A DNA stretch of 64,000 nt from Bacillota bacterium (lineage in GTDB: Bacteria > Bacillota > Clostridia > Ch29), in the NCBI GenBank assembly GCA_013540605.1, contig JABVCK010000029.1, forward strand, positions 62,001-126,000, given 5' to 3'. How positions within the stretch are numbered: position 1 is the first letter of the stretch; each line of letters starts with the position of its first letter. This document shows, one piece after another, positions 9,661 to 21,417 of the stretch. The notes below the pieces were generated by a model that saw only the letters and a list, made by a program, of their open reading frames with translations, made no database searches and was not told the origin of the DNA. The position numbers were made by a program, and so were the translations under genes.

Positions 9661-12120
9661 ATGTTCCACAACAAAAGATGGATATGCAGCTATACTGACA
9701 GGAATGCCGTTGACAGCCTGGCGGCAGAGATGGGTATCTCTCCTCTGATTGCAGCGGTTCTTGTCAACAGGGGAATCAAGGATGCGGGGCAGGGAATGAA
9801 GTATGTGAACCCAGATGCTCAGGACCTTATTGACCCGTTTTTGCTGCCGGATATGGAAGCTTCGGTTGATAGGATAATGATGGCCCTGGATAAGGGTGAA
9901 AGGGTATGTGTCTACGGTGACTACGACGTTGATGGGATTACATCCGTAGCTGTTGTAGTGGATACGCTCAGGCGACTTGGAATCGATGCCGACTATTATA
10001 TCCCAAACCGGCTGGATGAGGGGTACGGGGTAAACAGGCAGGCGCTGGAAGAAATTAAAGCTGCCGGAGCCCGTCTGGTAATAACCGTGGACTGCGGGAT
10101 AGTATCCTTTGAAGAGGCTGACTATGCCGGGAGTATAGGCCTGGACATGATTATCACCGACCATCACCAGTGCCACGACAAACTGCCGGAGGCTATTGGG
10201 GTTGTCAATCCCAAAAGGGCGGACAGCCGGTACCCATACCAGGACCTGGCCGGGGTAGGAGTAGCGTATAAACTATGCAAGGCTGTCGAAAAGAGGGCCG
10301 GAATACCCCTGGAAATTGACAAAAAACTGGATATCGTTGCTCTGGGCACCGTTGCCGATATCGTGCCGCTTACCGGTGAAAACAGGATACTGGTGGACCA
10401 GGGGTTGAAAAGGTTTAAGGAGGAATTGATTCCAGGCATAGAGGCGCTGGTCAAGGTGTCGGGGCTGGAAGGGCAGGATATAAGCACAGGGCATATTTCC
10501 TTCGCCCTTGCCCCAAGGATCAATGCGGCGGGAAGGCTTGCCGAAGCCCACAGGGCTGTTGAACTGTTGACTGCCAACGACCGGGAAAGGGCCCTGGAGC
10601 TTGCCGAGGAACTGGATAGGGAGAACCGGAAGCGCCAGGATATCGAGGCTGACATCTACAAACAGGCTGTGGAGATGGCCAGGGATAAGATGGATGACAG
10701 TGTCCTGGTGATGGCGTCCGGAGACTGGCACCCCGGAGTCATAGGCATCGTTGCTTCGAAGATTACTGAGACGCTCAACAAACCTTCCATACTGTTCTGT
10801 ATTGAAGGCGGAGAAGCCCGGGGGTCAGGGAGGAGCATACCGGGATTGGACCTGTATGCGCTTTTGGCAGACTGCAAGCACCTGTATACCAGGTTTGGCG
10901 GGCATAAACAGGCCGCGGGGCTTTCCATGGCGGAAGAAAACCTGGAGGAGTTTACCCGGGAAATAAACAGAGTTGGTAGAACACTGTTGAAAGAAATCGA
11001 TTCAAGACCCCTCATTCAAGCAGATGGGGATATTACCGGATACAGGTTGGATATTGAGGAAGTAAGGCAGCTGAAAATGCTGGAACCCTTTGGATACGGC
11101 AATCCAACGCCGGTCTTTATTAAGAGGGATATGACCGTTAAAAATACCAGACGGGTCGGGAATACCGGGGACCATTTAAAGCTTGTCTTTGCGGATGAAG
11201 GCCAGGCTATTGAGGCAATAGCTTTCAGATGGGGGGAGGAGGACTGCCCGCATACCGGTGAGAGGGTGGAAGTGGCCTTCACACCTCAGATAAACATCTG
11301 GAGGGAGAAAGAGGATATACAATTTGTAGTAAAGGATATAAGAAGGACGGTTCAGAATATTGAGTTTCTCAACAGATGCAACAACGGGATGGACATGGTG
11401 GCGGAGAATGAGAATACCGGTGAAAAGCTAGACCCAAAGTATTTTGAAGGGGCCAAGGCAATAGGGGTTAAGAACAGGAACGAGTTTTTTGTTGATGTAT
11501 TCAGCCGGTCCAAGGGTAATATACTGGCAACCAACAGCTTTTGGGCAGCCAGGGAGCTTACAACTGTATTATCCATGGTGGATGGCACCCGGGTGCACTT
11601 TTGCGCGCTGGAGGAATATGATAAGGATAAGAACCATCTGGTGCTTTTCCCCACCTCCTTTACCGGTGCCGATGCTTTTGCATCAGGATTGTACCTGTGC
11701 GGTCCGTATGTTTTCCCCGGACAGCTAAGGAGTATAAGTGCCTTGAATGCCCAGGGAAAATTTATAGTTATGGAGGATAACGGCAATTCTGTTGAAGACG
11801 AGTTGAGCGAGTTATTCCCCGGCAGGGAAGTTATCAGGCTGGTCTATAGCCTGGTGGGGAAGGGGACTGGAATTAGCAAAGACAGGCTGTTGAAGGGTGT
11901 ATTGGGAAGCGGGGTCAGTGCAATCGCTGCCCTGAGGGCTGTAGAAGTGTTGAATTCGCTGGAGCTGCTGGACATTGAGGGGGATACTATAAAGAAGGCC
12001 GGGCATAACGGACTGAAAGCGGATTTGAATACTTCAACGCCGTATTTAAGGATAAAGAAATTCATCACCCTGGCAAGGGAGAGCTTCAATACTATAAAAA
12101 ACCATCCGTTTAAGATATAA
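9661..12120 (+). CDS. recJ: single-stranded-DNA-specific exonuclease RecJ
   Basis: VYGDYDVDGITS, ITDHHQ, GRLAEAHRAVELL and SGRSIPGLDLYALL motifs; the track start at 9325 overlaps lapA, true start ATG 9661. Confidence 0.93.
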   Translation: MFHNKRWICSYTDRNAVDSLAAEMGISPLIAAVLVNRGIKDAGQGMKYVNPDAQDLIDPFLLPDMEASVDRIMMALDKGERVCVYGDYDVDGITSVAVVVDTLRRLGIDADYYIPNRLDEGYGVNRQALEEIKAAGARLVITVDCGIVSFEEADYAGSIGLDMIITDHHQCHDKLPEAIGVVNPKRADSRYPYQDLAGVGVAYKLCKAVEKRAGIPLEIDKKLDIVALGTVADIVPLTGENRILVDQGLKRFKEELIPGIEALVKVSGLEGQDISTGHISFALAPRINAAGRLAEAHRAVELLTANDRERALELAEELDRENRKRQDIEADIYKQAVEMARDKMDDSVLVMASGDWHPGVIGIVASKITETLNKPSILFCIEGGEARGSGRSIPGLDLYALLADCKHLYTRFGGHKQAAGLSMAEENLEEFTREINRVGRTLLKEIDSRPLIQADGDITGYRLDIEEVRQLKMLEPFGYGNPTPVFIKRDMTVKNTRRVGNTGDHLKLVFADEGQAIEAIAFRWGEEDCPHTGERVEVAFTPQINIWREKEDIQFVVKDIRRTVQNIEFLNRCNNGMDMVAENENTGEKLDPKYFEGAKAIGVKNRNEFFVDVFSRSKGNILATNSFWAARELTTVLSMVDGTRVHFCALEEYDKDKNHLVLFPTSFTGADAFASGLYLCGPYVFPGQLRSISALNAQGKFIVMEDNGNSVEDELSELFPGREVIRLVYSLVGKGTGISKDRLLKGVLGSGVSAIAALRAVEVLNSLELLDIEGDTIKKAGHNGLKADLNTSTPYLRIKKFITLARESFNTIKNHPFKI

Positions 12121-12145
12121 TATTCTTAACATTCTGAAATCGCAG

Positions 12146-14329
12146 GTGAAGCCGGTGCTGGAAAAACTGATCAACAAGATAGAACAATATAGCCCTGACA
12201 TGGACCTTGATCTGGTAATCAAGGCATACAACTATGCTCAACAGGCCCATGAGGGGCAGAAGCGGATTTCGGGAGACCCCTATATAAATCATCCGGCTCA
12301 TGTTGCCATGATCTTGGCGGAACTGGAGCTTGACCTGACCACTATCGTGGCCGGACTGCTCCATGATGTGATAGAAGATACCGCATTCACGATTCAGGAC
12401 ATTGAAAAAAGCTTCGGCAGTGATATTGCTCTGCTGGTGGATGGGGTTACAAAGCTGGGGAAGCTGACGTACCAGACCAAAGAGGAAGAACAGGCGGAAA
12501 ACCTGCGCAAGATGTTCGTTGCCATGGCAAGGGACATAAGGGTGATACTGATAAAACTAGCCGACAGGGTTCACAACATGAGAACCCTTGGATACATGGC
12601 GGAGGCGAAGAGGAAGGAGAAGGCAAAGGAGACTCTGGAGATATACGCGCCGATAGCCCACCGGCTGGGTATGTCCAAAATCAAATGGGAACTGGAAGAT
12701 CTGGCTCTGAGGTACATGGACCCAAAGGGCTACTACGAGCTGGTCGAAAGGGTGGCAAAAAAAAGGCTGGAGAGGGAAGAGTACATCAAGGAAGTTGTGA
12801 CAGAGCTGAGAGAAAAGCTTGATGAAATGTCAATATCGGGTAAGATCGAGGGCAGACCGAAGCATTTTTACAGCATATACAAGAAAATGGTGTATCAGAA
12901 CAAGACCTTCGAACAGATATTTGATTTAACCGCAATAAGGATTATAGTGGATACCATTAAGGACTGCTACGGTGTGCTGGGTACGGTTCACACCATGTGG
13001 AAGCCCATACCCGGCAGGTTTAAGGATTATATTGCAATGCCCAAGCCCAACATGTACCAATCCCTCCATACGACGGTTATCGGGCCGAAGGGCGAGCCCT
13101 TAGAGATACAGATCAGGACATGGGATATGCACAGGATAGCAGAGTTCGGTATCGCCGCCCACTGGATGTACAAGGAAAGCAGGAAGGATCAGGACGAGTT
13201 CGACAAGAAGCTGACCTGGCTCAGGCAGCTTATGGAATGGCAGAGGGATCTGAAGGATGCTAAGGAATTTATGGAAGCCCTTAAGATAGACCTGTTCACC
13301 GACGAAGTGTTTGTATTTACTCCCAAGGGAGAGGTGATCGACCTCCCAAACGGGTCCACGCCTGTTGACTTTGCCTATAAGATTCACAGCGGTGTGGGTA
13401 ATTCCTGTGTTGGGGCCAAGATCAACGGTAAAATAGTGCCTTTGGAATACAAGCTTAAGAATGGAGATATTGTTGAAATCCTAACATCGGCAAATTCACC
13501 GGGTCCCAGCAGGGATTGGCTGAAGATTGTCAAGAGTTCTTCCGCCAGAAACAGAATACGCCAGTGGTTTAAGAAAGAAAAAAGGGAAGAAAATATTGAA
13601 AAGGGTAAGGATATACTAGAAAAGGAGATGAGACGGCAGGGTCTCAACATCAGCGAGCTGATGCGCACCGATACGGTGGACAAAGTGCTGAAAAGATTTG
13701 GTTTCCAGGCCATTGATGACCTGTATGCCACCGTAGGGTACGGCGGGTTAACAACCCATCAGGTGCTCAACCGGTTTAAGGACGAACTGAAAAAGCAGAA
13801 AGCAAGTGAAGAGAAAAGAGCAGAGGTTATACAACAGACACAGGAACCGCAGGTGAGGAAAGGAGAGGTTGACCAGCAGACGGGTATTCTGGTAAAGGGC
13901 ATACCCAACATAATGGTGAGGTTTGCCAAATGCTGCAATCCCGTACCCGGCGATGAGATAGTAGGGTATATAACCAAAGGCCGGGGGGTGTCCGTTCACC
14001 GCGTTGACTGCCCGAATGCTAAAGACCAGTTGAACGACCATAACCGATTGATTGAGGTTGAGTGGCATAACCAGGAAACAAAGAATGTATCCTATATGGC
14101 CGACCTGCAGATAAAAGCGTACGACAGGTCCGGACTGCTGTCCGATGTCACCACCATACTTACAGAACTGAAAATTCCGGTTAAGGCGGTAAACGCAAGG
14201 GCTAACAGGGATAACACCGCGGTAATAAACATCACCCTGTCAATTAATGATACAAGGCAGCTAACCCAGGTGATAAAGAAGATTAAAGCGGTGGACAGCG
14301 TCAGCGAAGTTTACAGGATGAAAGGATAA
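12146..14329 (+). CDS. relA: bifunctional (p)ppGpp synthetase/hydrolase
   Basis: HD domain ([15 protein letters not shown]), RelA synthetase, TGS ([29 protein letters not shown]) and ACT domains; GTG start. Confidence 0.95.
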   Translation: MKPVLEKLINKIEQYSPDMDLDLVIKAYNYAQQAHEGQKRISGDPYINHPAHVAMILAELELDLTTIVAGLLHDVIEDTAFTIQDIEKSFGSDIALLVDGVTKLGKLTYQTKEEEQAENLRKMFVAMARDIRVILIKLADRVHNMRTLGYMAEAKRKEKAKETLEIYAPIAHRLGMSKIKWELEDLALRYMDPKGYYELVERVAKKRLEREEYIKEVVTELREKLDEMSISGKIEGRPKHFYSIYKKMVYQNKTFEQIFDLTAIRIIVDTIKDCYGVLGTVHTMWKPIPGRFKDYIAMPKPNMYQSLHTTVIGPKGEPLEIQIRTWDMHRIAEFGIAAHWMYKESRKDQDEFDKKLTWLRQLMEWQRDLKDAKEFMEALKIDLFTDEVFVFTPKGEVIDLPNGSTPVDFAYKIHSGVGNSCVGAKINGKIVPLEYKLKNGDIVEILTSANSPGPSRDWLKIVKSSSARNRIRQWFKKEKREENIEKGKDILEKEMRRQGLNISELMRTDTVDKVLKRFGFQAIDDLYATVGYGGLTTHQVLNRFKDELKKQKASEEKRAEVIQQTQEPQVRKGEVDQQTGILVKGIPNIMVRFAKCCNPVPGDEIVGYITKGRGVSVHRVDCPNAKDQLNDHNRLIEVEWHNQETKNVSYMADLQIKAYDRSGLLSDVTTILTELKIPVKAVNARANRDNTAVINITLSINDTRQLTQVIKKIKAVDSVSEVYRMKG

Positions 14330-14342
14330 GAGGAGGCGGAAG

Positions 14343-14792
14343 ATGAGAGCTGTTGTGCAGAGGGTTACCACGGGAAGAGTCGTGGTTGACGGAAAAATAG
14401 TGGGTCAAATAGGGAAGGGCTTTGTGGTACTGCTGGGAGTTGGAAACAATGACGGTAAAGAAGACGTTGAATATATGGCGGAAAAAATTTGCAACCTGCG
14501 AGTGTTTGAAGACGGGGAAGGCAAAATGAACCTTTCTATAAAGGAAGTGGGGGGGGAACTGCTGGTGGTCTCTCAGTTTACGCTTTACGGCGACTGCAGG
14601 AAGGGCAGAAGACCGGGCTTCACCGACGCGGCACCCCCGCAAAAAGCCGATGCGCTGTACCGGGATTTTGTTGATTATTGTATTTCAAAGGGAATAAAGA
14701 CGGAAACCGGGGTGTTTCAGGCCCATATGGAGGTTGAATTGACCAACGACGGACCTGTTACCCTGCTGCTGGACAGCAGCAAGAATTTTTAG
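14343..14792 (+). CDS. dtd: D-aminoacyl-tRNA deacylase
   Basis: [18 protein letters not shown]...[17 protein letters not shown]...[23 protein letters not shown]. Confidence 0.96.
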   Translation: MRAVVQRVTTGRVVVDGKIVGQIGKGFVVLLGVGNNDGKEDVEYMAEKICNLRVFEDGEGKMNLSIKEVGGELLVVSQFTLYGDCRKGRRPGFTDAAPPQKADALYRDFVDYCISKGIKTETGVFQAHMEVELTNDGPVTLLLDSSKNF

Positions 14793-14794
14793 AG

Positions 14795-15424
14795 GTGATG
14801 AAAATGATCTTAGAAAGAATTTCCACAGGAATATATGCTACCAACTGCTATATCATAGGCTGTGAAGAGACATCCAGGGGAGCGGTGGTCGACCCGGGAG
14901 ACGGGGCGCAAAAAATACTGGACATGGTGAAAAAGCTGGGACTTAAGATAGAATATATAATTATAACCCATGGACACTTTGACCATATCGGGGCGCTGAA
15001 GGAGGTCAAGGCGGCCACCGGAGCCCTGGTTGCAATTCACAGGGATGACAGCGAAATGCTGACGAACCCCCAGAAAAGCCTTGCTTCCATAGTCAGCGGA
15101 AACAGGGGAACCGTGGAGCCGGATGTGCTGCTTGAAGACGGGAGCGTCCTGGACGCCGGCGGGCTGAAAATGGAGATAATACATACCCCCGGTCACTCCC
15201 CGGGCGGTATATGCATAAAAATCGGCGATGATGTACTGTTGAGCGGAGATACCCTTTTTGCGGGGTCGATCGGGAGAACGGACCTGCCGGGTGGGGACTA
15301 TGTCACCCTGATAAATTCGATTAAGTCTAAACTCATGGATCTTAATGATGATACAAATGTGTACCCCGGACATGGCCCTATGACAACCATAGGCAGGGAA
15401 AGGGCGGCAAACCCGTTCCTGTAG
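14795..15424 (+). CDS. MBL-fold metallo-hydrolase (glyoxalase II-like)
   Basis: THGHFDHIG, HTPGHSPGG, SGDTLFAGSIGRTDLPGG, VYPGHGPMTTIG. Confidence 0.93.
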   Translation: MMKMILERISTGIYATNCYIIGCEETSRGAVVDPGDGAQKILDMVKKLGLKIEYIIITHGHFDHIGALKEVKAATGALVAIHRDDSEMLTNPQKSLASIVSGNRGTVEPDVLLEDGSVLDAGGLKMEIIHTPGHSPGGICIKIGDDVLLSGDTLFAGSIGRTDLPGGDYVTLINSIKSKLMDLNDDTNVYPGHGPMTTIGRERAANPFL

Positions 15425-15511
15425 AGCAGGTTTTAAGGGAGTTCCTTGAATAGAGAATATCTGGAGGCGTTGTGGTTAAAATAAATATAAACGTCTCCGG
15501 GAGGGTTGGAT

Positions 15512-15691
15512 ATGAAGGGACTCGACAGGTACATAAGAGCTAATGCACAAAGGGCGATGAACGATATTGATTTCCATAGCTTCATCGGAATGATGGAAGA
15601 AGGTATGTCCCAGCCTGAGATAGCCAGGGAACTGGGGGTAAGTGAAAAGGTGGTTGAATGGCTGGCAAAAGAAATGGAAAAGGATGTTTAG
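15512..15691 (+). CDS. small HTH protein
   Basis: MKGLDRYIRANAQRAMNDIDFHSFIGMMEEGMSQPEIARELGVSEKVVEWLAKEMEKDV; RBS ggagggt; abuts hemZ. Confidence 0.7.
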   Translation: MKGLDRYIRANAQRAMNDIDFHSFIGMMEEGMSQPEIARELGVSEKVVEWLAKEMEKDV

Positions 15692-15692
15692 G

Positions 15693-17183
15693 ATGATTGA
15701 GGTTTTTTTAGAGGGGCATGACTACAGCTACGAGGTCTTGGATATATTGAGCAGTTATTTTGACAGGGAAACCATACAGTTTGTTCATGAAAAAGATCCG
15801 GCGGACAGCCGGAGTCTTTTTATACACAGCAGCATGGCCTTTGACGCCGGTGACGTGGTGTTTAAATGCGTGGTTAGGCACGGGGACGCGAATGTAACCG
15901 AGGAGAAAAGGTTCTCCCGGGCCGGCGGCGGGGAGCAGGAGATGCGAAAACAGTACAAGAGAATGCTTAAGAATAACCTGCTGACAGCCCTTGAGGCCTT
16001 CACCGGCAAAAAAATGCCCTGGGGTATCCTGACGGGAATCAGGCCTGTTAAGGTTGTTCATAAGCTGCTTGACCAGGGTTTTTCAGAGGAAGATATACAG
16101 GACCGCCTTACAGGCTTTTACAGGCTGTCCGTGGATAAAGCGAAACTATGCCTGGAGATTGCGGCGGTTGAAAGAAAGTATATTCTCCCTTATGATGACA
16201 GGAAAGTAAGTGTATATATCAGTATCCCCTTTTGTCCGACCCGGTGCTCCTATTGTTCCTTTCCTTCGCATGAAGTGGGGAAATGGGGCCACCTGGCTGA
16301 CGAATATCTCAACTGCCTATATGAGGAAATGGACAGTGTATACAATAAGCTTGCCGGCGCCGGGTATTCTATTCAGACGGTTTACATAGGCGGAGGCACG
16401 CCTACGGTTCTGAACCATGCGCAGCTAAAAGATCTGCTCGAACAGGTTAACCGCTGCTTTGTTTCAGGAGAAACCAAGGAGTTCACTGTTGAAGCGGGAA
16501 GGCCGGATACCCTTGACAGGGAAAAGCTCAGTATGCTCAAGGCAGCGGGAGTGACGAGGATAAGCATAAATCCGCAATCGATGAACAGCGCCACCCTGGA
16601 AAGAATCGGGCGGAGGCATACCCCGGAAGAAGTGGTTCGCGCGTATGACCTTGCAAGAAGCACGGGTCACAGCAATATTAATATGGATATTATTATAGGC
16701 CTTCCCGGTGAGGATATTGATATGGTGGTCAAGACCCTGGACGCTGCCCTGGCCCTGAAACCCGAGGGATTGACGGTGCACACCCTTGCGATAAAGCGGG
16801 CATCCCGGTTGAACGAGCAGGGTGGTGATATGGGTTGGGTTGAGGAAGACGAAATTTCCGGGATGGTAGAAGCTGCGGCTTATTATGCGGGCAAGATGGG
16901 AATGAAACCGTATTATCTGTATAAGCAGAGGTATATGGTGGGAAATCATGAGAACATAGGCTACAGCATCCCTGGATATGAGTGCCTGTATAATATGCAG
17001 ATTATGGAGGAGAAACAATCCATTATCGGGCTGGGGGCCGGCGCAGTCTCAAAGCTGGTGTTTTTGAAGGAGGACCGGTTGGAACGGCTGGAAAATATCA
17101 AAAACGTGGAGTATTACATTTCCAGGTTTGGCCATGTGATGGAAAAAAAGCTTTTGGGGCTTGCCGCGCTTATAGATGGTTGA
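15693..17183 (+). CDS. hemZ: coproporphyrinogen dehydrogenase HemZ (radical SAM)
   Basis: YISIPFCPTRCSYCSFPS, YIGGGTPT, NMDIIIGLPGE; HemZ-like N-terminus. Confidence 0.9.
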   Translation: MIEVFLEGHDYSYEVLDILSSYFDRETIQFVHEKDPADSRSLFIHSSMAFDAGDVVFKCVVRHGDANVTEEKRFSRAGGGEQEMRKQYKRMLKNNLLTALEAFTGKKMPWGILTGIRPVKVVHKLLDQGFSEEDIQDRLTGFYRLSVDKAKLCLEIAAVERKYILPYDDRKVSVYISIPFCPTRCSYCSFPSHEVGKWGHLADEYLNCLYEEMDSVYNKLAGAGYSIQTVYIGGGTPTVLNHAQLKDLLEQVNRCFVSGETKEFTVEAGRPDTLDREKLSMLKAAGVTRISINPQSMNSATLERIGRRHTPEEVVRAYDLARSTGHSNINMDIIIGLPGEDIDMVVKTLDAALALKPEGLTVHTLAIKRASRLNEQGGDMGWVEEDEISGMVEAAAYYAGKMGMKPYYLYKQRYMVGNHENIGYSIPGYECLYNMQIMEEKQSIIGLGAGAVSKLVFLKEDRLERLENIKNVEYYISRFGHVMEKKLLGLAALIDG

Positions 17184-17224
17184 CACAGTGATGGTTGTAG
17201 ACTATAATAGTTTTAAAATGCATA

Positions 17225-17475
17225 TCAAGGTGATGATGGGAAGAGTAGTTGGCCTGTGGTGTACAGGAAAGGGAGGTCGTGACTGAGAACCTTCCGACAC
17301 TTTTGAGCCTGCGAAGGACGACCCGGAGCCTACCGGTTGAAGTCGCAGTAAGCCGGTACGCGGGAAGCGTTAAATTCCACAGAGTGGGGTAGCTTAAGCT
17401 ATTCAAGCAGGGTGGCAACGCGGGAAAAATCTCGTCCCTGATGACATACTATTAATGTCATTGGGGTTTTTTAAT
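17225..17475 (+). promoter_or_regulatory. T-box riboswitch of hisS-aspS
   Basis: T-box core AGGGTGGCAACGCGG (17409-17423), terminator gatgacat-actatta-atgtcatt-ggggtttttt, then hisS; candidate specifier GACAC at 17296-17300. Confidence 0.88.
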
Positions 17476-17501
17476 TTTTTGTAATGAAGGAGGAAGGTTT
17501 T

Positions 17502-18776
17502 ATGTTAACTAAGGCTCCCAGGGGTACACGGGACGTGCTTCCGGAAGAGGTTTATAAATGGCATTTTGTCGAGGATATGTTCAGGCAGATTTGTCACCGC
17601 TTCGGATACGGAGAAATGCGTACACCGGCATTTGAGCATACAGAGCTTTTTCAAAGGGGGGTCGGCGAAACAACGGATATAGTGCAAAAAGAGATGTATA
17701 CCTTTGAGGACAGGGGTGGAAGGAGTATCACCCTGAAACCCGAGGGTACCGCCCCTGTGGTCAGGGCTTTTGTCGAGCACAAGCTCTATGCTGAGGCGCA
17801 GCCGAGCAAGTACTATTATATCACCCCCTGTTTCAGGTATGAACGTCCCCAGTCCGGAAGGCTGAGGGCATTCCACCAGTTTGGGGTTGAGGTGTTCGGG
17901 TCGTACGGCGCTTCCACCGATGCCGAGGTCATTGCGATTGCAGTGCACTTTTTCAACAGGCTGGGGCTAAAGGGTTTGGAGGTGAGGGTGAACAGCGTGG
18001 GCTGTCCCAAATGCCGAAGCGAATACAATAGGAAGCTTAAGGAATTTCTTTCGGATAAGCTCCCGGATTTGTGCAAGACCTGCAATACAAGGTATGAAAC
18101 AAACCCGCTGAGGATTATAGACTGTAAGGAGGAGAAATGCCGGAATGTAATAAACGACGTTCCGTTCATGCTGGATAACCTCTGCGGGGAGTGCAAGACG
18201 CACTTTGAAGAATTGAAGGCGTACCTGGAGATTATGGGAATTGAATATACGGTTGACCCCAGGATCGTGAGGGGGCTTGATTACTATACAAAAACAGCCT
18301 TTGAAATAGTTTCAAGGGATATAGGCTCCCAGGGTACCGTATGCGGAGGAGGCCGGTATGAGGGCCTTGTGGAGGAGTGTGGCGGACCCGCGATGCCGGG
18401 CATCGGGTTTGGCCTTGGAATCGAAAGGCTGATTCTTACACTGGAGAACCAGGGTATCGGCGTTGAAAAGCCCGTTGGTACCGACATATATGTGGCCAAT
18501 GTTGGGGAAAGAGCCGGGAAAACCGCTTTCGGCCTGGTATATGACCTGAGAAAAGCAGGCTTGGGCGCTGAATGCGACCACATGAACAGGAGTCTGAAGG
18601 CCCAGATGAAGTATTCAGACAAGCTTGGCGCAAGATTCACTATGGTGCTCGGGGAAGAGGAAATTCAGGAAGGAACGGCCAGACTTAAGAATATGCAAAG
18701 CGGGGTAGAGACCCCGGTAAAGCTGGAAGTCGAAGCAATTAAAGCAATAATAATGCAGATAAAGGGGAGCAAATAA
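17502..18776 (+). CDS. hisS: histidyl-tRNA synthetase
   Basis: [48 protein letters not shown] aaggagg before ATG 17502. Confidence 0.96.
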   Translation: MLTKAPRGTRDVLPEEVYKWHFVEDMFRQICHRFGYGEMRTPAFEHTELFQRGVGETTDIVQKEMYTFEDRGGRSITLKPEGTAPVVRAFVEHKLYAEAQPSKYYYITPCFRYERPQSGRLRAFHQFGVEVFGSYGASTDAEVIAIAVHFFNRLGLKGLEVRVNSVGCPKCRSEYNRKLKEFLSDKLPDLCKTCNTRYETNPLRIIDCKEEKCRNVINDVPFMLDNLCGECKTHFEELKAYLEIMGIEYTVDPRIVRGLDYYTKTAFEIVSRDIGSQGTVCGGGRYEGLVEECGGPAMPGIGFGLGIERLILTLENQGIGVEKPVGTDIYVANVGERAGKTAFGLVYDLRKAGLGAECDHMNRSLKAQMKYSDKLGARFTMVLGEEEIQEGTARLKNMQSGVETPVKLEVEAIKAIIMQIKGSK

Positions 18777-18777
18777 G

Positions 18778-20553
18778 ATGCACGAGTTAAAAAGAACGCA
18801 CATGTGTGGAGAATTGGATGTGGAGCATATAGGCCAAAGGGTGGCTTTGAACGGCTGGGTGCAGAAGAGAAGGGACCTTGGCGGTCTTGTATTTCTTGAC
18901 ATCAGGGACAGAACAGGTATAGTACAGGTGGTAGTTGACGGAGATGTCTCCGAGGATGCCTTTGAAAAGGCGCAATCCATCAGGAGCGAGTATGTGGTCT
19001 CTGTATACGGAACGGTTGTTGCGCGGAAGGAAGATGCTGTAAACAACAAGATAAAGACGGGAAGGATTGAAGTGACTGCTGAGGCAATCCATATTTTCAG
19101 CAGGTCCGAAACCCCTCCTATATATATTGAAGACAATACGGCGGTAACGGAGGCGCTTCGCCTTAAGTACAGGTATCTTGACCTAAGGAGGCCGGAGATG
19201 CAGAACAACCTGTTCCTTCGCCATAGGGTTACCATGGCGGTCAGGGAATTCCTGGATGCCAACGGGTTTGTGGAAGTAGAAACGCCAATGCTGACTAAGC
19301 CCACGCCAGAAGGGGCAAGGGATTATCTGGTGCCGAGCAGGGTTAATCCTGGAAAGTTTTATGCCCTACCCCAGTCACCGCAGCTTTTCAAACAGCTTCT
19401 TATGGTTTCGGGTATGGACAAATATTTCCAGATCGCAAGGTGCTTCAGGGATGAAGATCTTAGGGCGGACAGGCAGCCGGAATTTACGCAGATAGATATT
19501 GAGATGTCTTTCGTAGATATGGACGATGTGATTTCCCTGAACGAAAAGCTGATAGCCGATGTATTCGAAAAAGCCCTGGGGGTGGAGCTGAAGCTTCCCT
19601 TTGAACGGTTAACATACAAAGAGGCTATGGAAAGGTACGGATCGGATAAACCTGACACAAGGTTCGGGTTGGAACTCGTGGATATTACCGATTTAGTCAG
19701 GACTTCCGGATTTAAAGTATTCAGCCAGACCGCTGAAGAAGGAGGCGAAATACGGGGGCTGAACGCTAAAGGGTGCGGGGAAAGATTCAGCAGGCGGGAG
19801 ATAGATGCCCTGGCTGAGTACGTAAAACCCTTTGGCGCAAAAGGCCTGGCATGGATGGTCATAACGGGGGATGAAGTCAAATCTCCCATTGCAAAGTTCC
19901 TGAAGGAGGAAGAGATAAACTCCATAGTGGAAAGGATGAAGGGTGAGCGGGGAGACCTTCTCCTGCTGGTGGCCGACAAACCTGCGGTGGTTTTTGATTC
20001 ATTGGGCCAGCTGAGGCTGGAGCTGGGCAGGAAACTCGGATTGATAGAAAAAAATTCGTATAATTTGTTGTGGGTGACGCACTTTCCGCTGCTGGAATAC
20101 GATGAGGAAGAAGGCAGGTATGTGGCGGTTCACCATCCGTTTACTTCGCCGGTGGAAGAGGATATTCCCCTGCTGGAAACGGATCCCGGGTCAGTGCGCG
20201 CCCAGGCGTACGACCTTGTGCTAAACGGTATAGAGCTGGGCGGGGGAAGCATAAGAATACACAGCAGCGAACTCCAGCAGAAGATGTTTAAAGCCCTCGG
20301 TTTCACTGAAGACCACGCCTATGAGAAATTCGGGTTTCTTCTGGATGCGTTCAGATACGGGACGCCGCCCCATGGAGGCATAGCCTTCGGCCTTGACAGG
20401 CTTGTAATGCTGCTGGCCGGCAGGGAAAGCATCAGGGATGTAATAGCTTTTCCCAAGACGCAGAATGCGGCTTGTCTTATGTCCGGGGCCCCATCACCCG
20501 CTGAAGATAAGCAGCTCAAAGAGATCCACATAAAAGTAGAGGGTCAGGCTTGA
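18778..20553 (+). CDS. aspS: aspartyl-tRNA synthetase
   Basis: [28 protein letters not shown]-like [43 protein letters not shown]. Confidence 0.97.
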   Translation: MHELKRTHMCGELDVEHIGQRVALNGWVQKRRDLGGLVFLDIRDRTGIVQVVVDGDVSEDAFEKAQSIRSEYVVSVYGTVVARKEDAVNNKIKTGRIEVTAEAIHIFSRSETPPIYIEDNTAVTEALRLKYRYLDLRRPEMQNNLFLRHRVTMAVREFLDANGFVEVETPMLTKPTPEGARDYLVPSRVNPGKFYALPQSPQLFKQLLMVSGMDKYFQIARCFRDEDLRADRQPEFTQIDIEMSFVDMDDVISLNEKLIADVFEKALGVELKLPFERLTYKEAMERYGSDKPDTRFGLELVDITDLVRTSGFKVFSQTAEEGGEIRGLNAKGCGERFSRREIDALAEYVKPFGAKGLAWMVITGDEVKSPIAKFLKEEEINSIVERMKGERGDLLLLVADKPAVVFDSLGQLRLELGRKLGLIEKNSYNLLWVTHFPLLEYDEEEGRYVAVHHPFTSPVEEDIPLLETDPGSVRAQAYDLVLNGIELGGGSIRIHSSELQQKMFKALGFTEDHAYEKFGFLLDAFRYGTPPHGGIAFGLDRLVMLLAGRESIRDVIAFPKTQNAACLMSGAPSPAEDKQLKEIHIKVEGQA

Positions 20554-20576
20554 AATATTCCCTTATTAGTTGGTAG

Positions 20577-20782
20577 GATATAGATCGCAGTCGGCAGATC
20601 GCAGATGTAGATTGCAGGTGCTAGGTACTAGGTGCTAGATTACAAATAACAGATGATAGATCACAGACGTCAGGGAAATGCTTATGGGGAAATCTGTAAG
20701 CCTTGCTCTGGTAACTGTGATCTGTGATCTGTGAACTGTGATCCAGGACCTTGCAACTGCCAACTGCTGACTGATACGATGG
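20577..20782. repeat. intergenic word-repeat/inverted-repeat element, copy A
   Basis: Left arm atatagatcgcagtcggcagatcgcag...gattgcaggtgctaggtactaggtgctag...gatcacag; right arm ctgtgatctgtgatctgtgaactgtgatccaggaccttgcaactgccaactgctgactg is its imperfect reverse complement. Confidence 0.75.
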
Positions 20783-21292
20783 TCACTGGCCGCCGATAGT
20801 GTCCGGTTCTTTATCTGTGTATACCCTTTTATCGTGTTTGACTGCCTTGAGAATTATCTCTTTAATTCTCTCAACCTCATCCTTTATTTCTACCAATTCC
20901 TCCCTGGATACGTTATAATATAGAAATAGGTCCTCCACGTTTCTTACAGAAGCGCTGAGACTTTTGGTGATATCCAAAAACAGGCTGAAATTTTTGCTTT
21001 TTGTCGCGTTTTCAAACTGCTCCACGTCGATTTTTATTATATCAACTACTTCTTCTTCGGTATGAAAGGTTCCGCCTGGTGTTAGGTAAGGCTTTATTCT
21101 TTCCAGGTAGTAATCGTTGCGCTTGTCAATTCGGTACAGATATACAAGTTTGAGGTCATCCAGCTGAAACTTGACAAAGAACATTACACCCTGGACTTCA
21201 ATGACTTCGGCCCCCATCTCCCGCAGCTGCTTAAGGCACAGCTCATGGCGTATTTGCCGTGTTGAAATAAAAGGCATTTGAACACCCCGCAT
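20783..21292 (-). CDS. hypothetical protein
   Basis: 169 aa ORF with coding character; start may be 21277. Confidence 0.6.
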
Positions 21293-21417
21293 TATGCATA
21301 CTACTATAAATTATATTATTTTTAACCATCCATTATTTATTCTTAACCATGTTATATTTAAATGAATGTGGGTATTCTAAAACATAGGTGGAATAATCAA
21401 TAATCAGGAGGGATATC

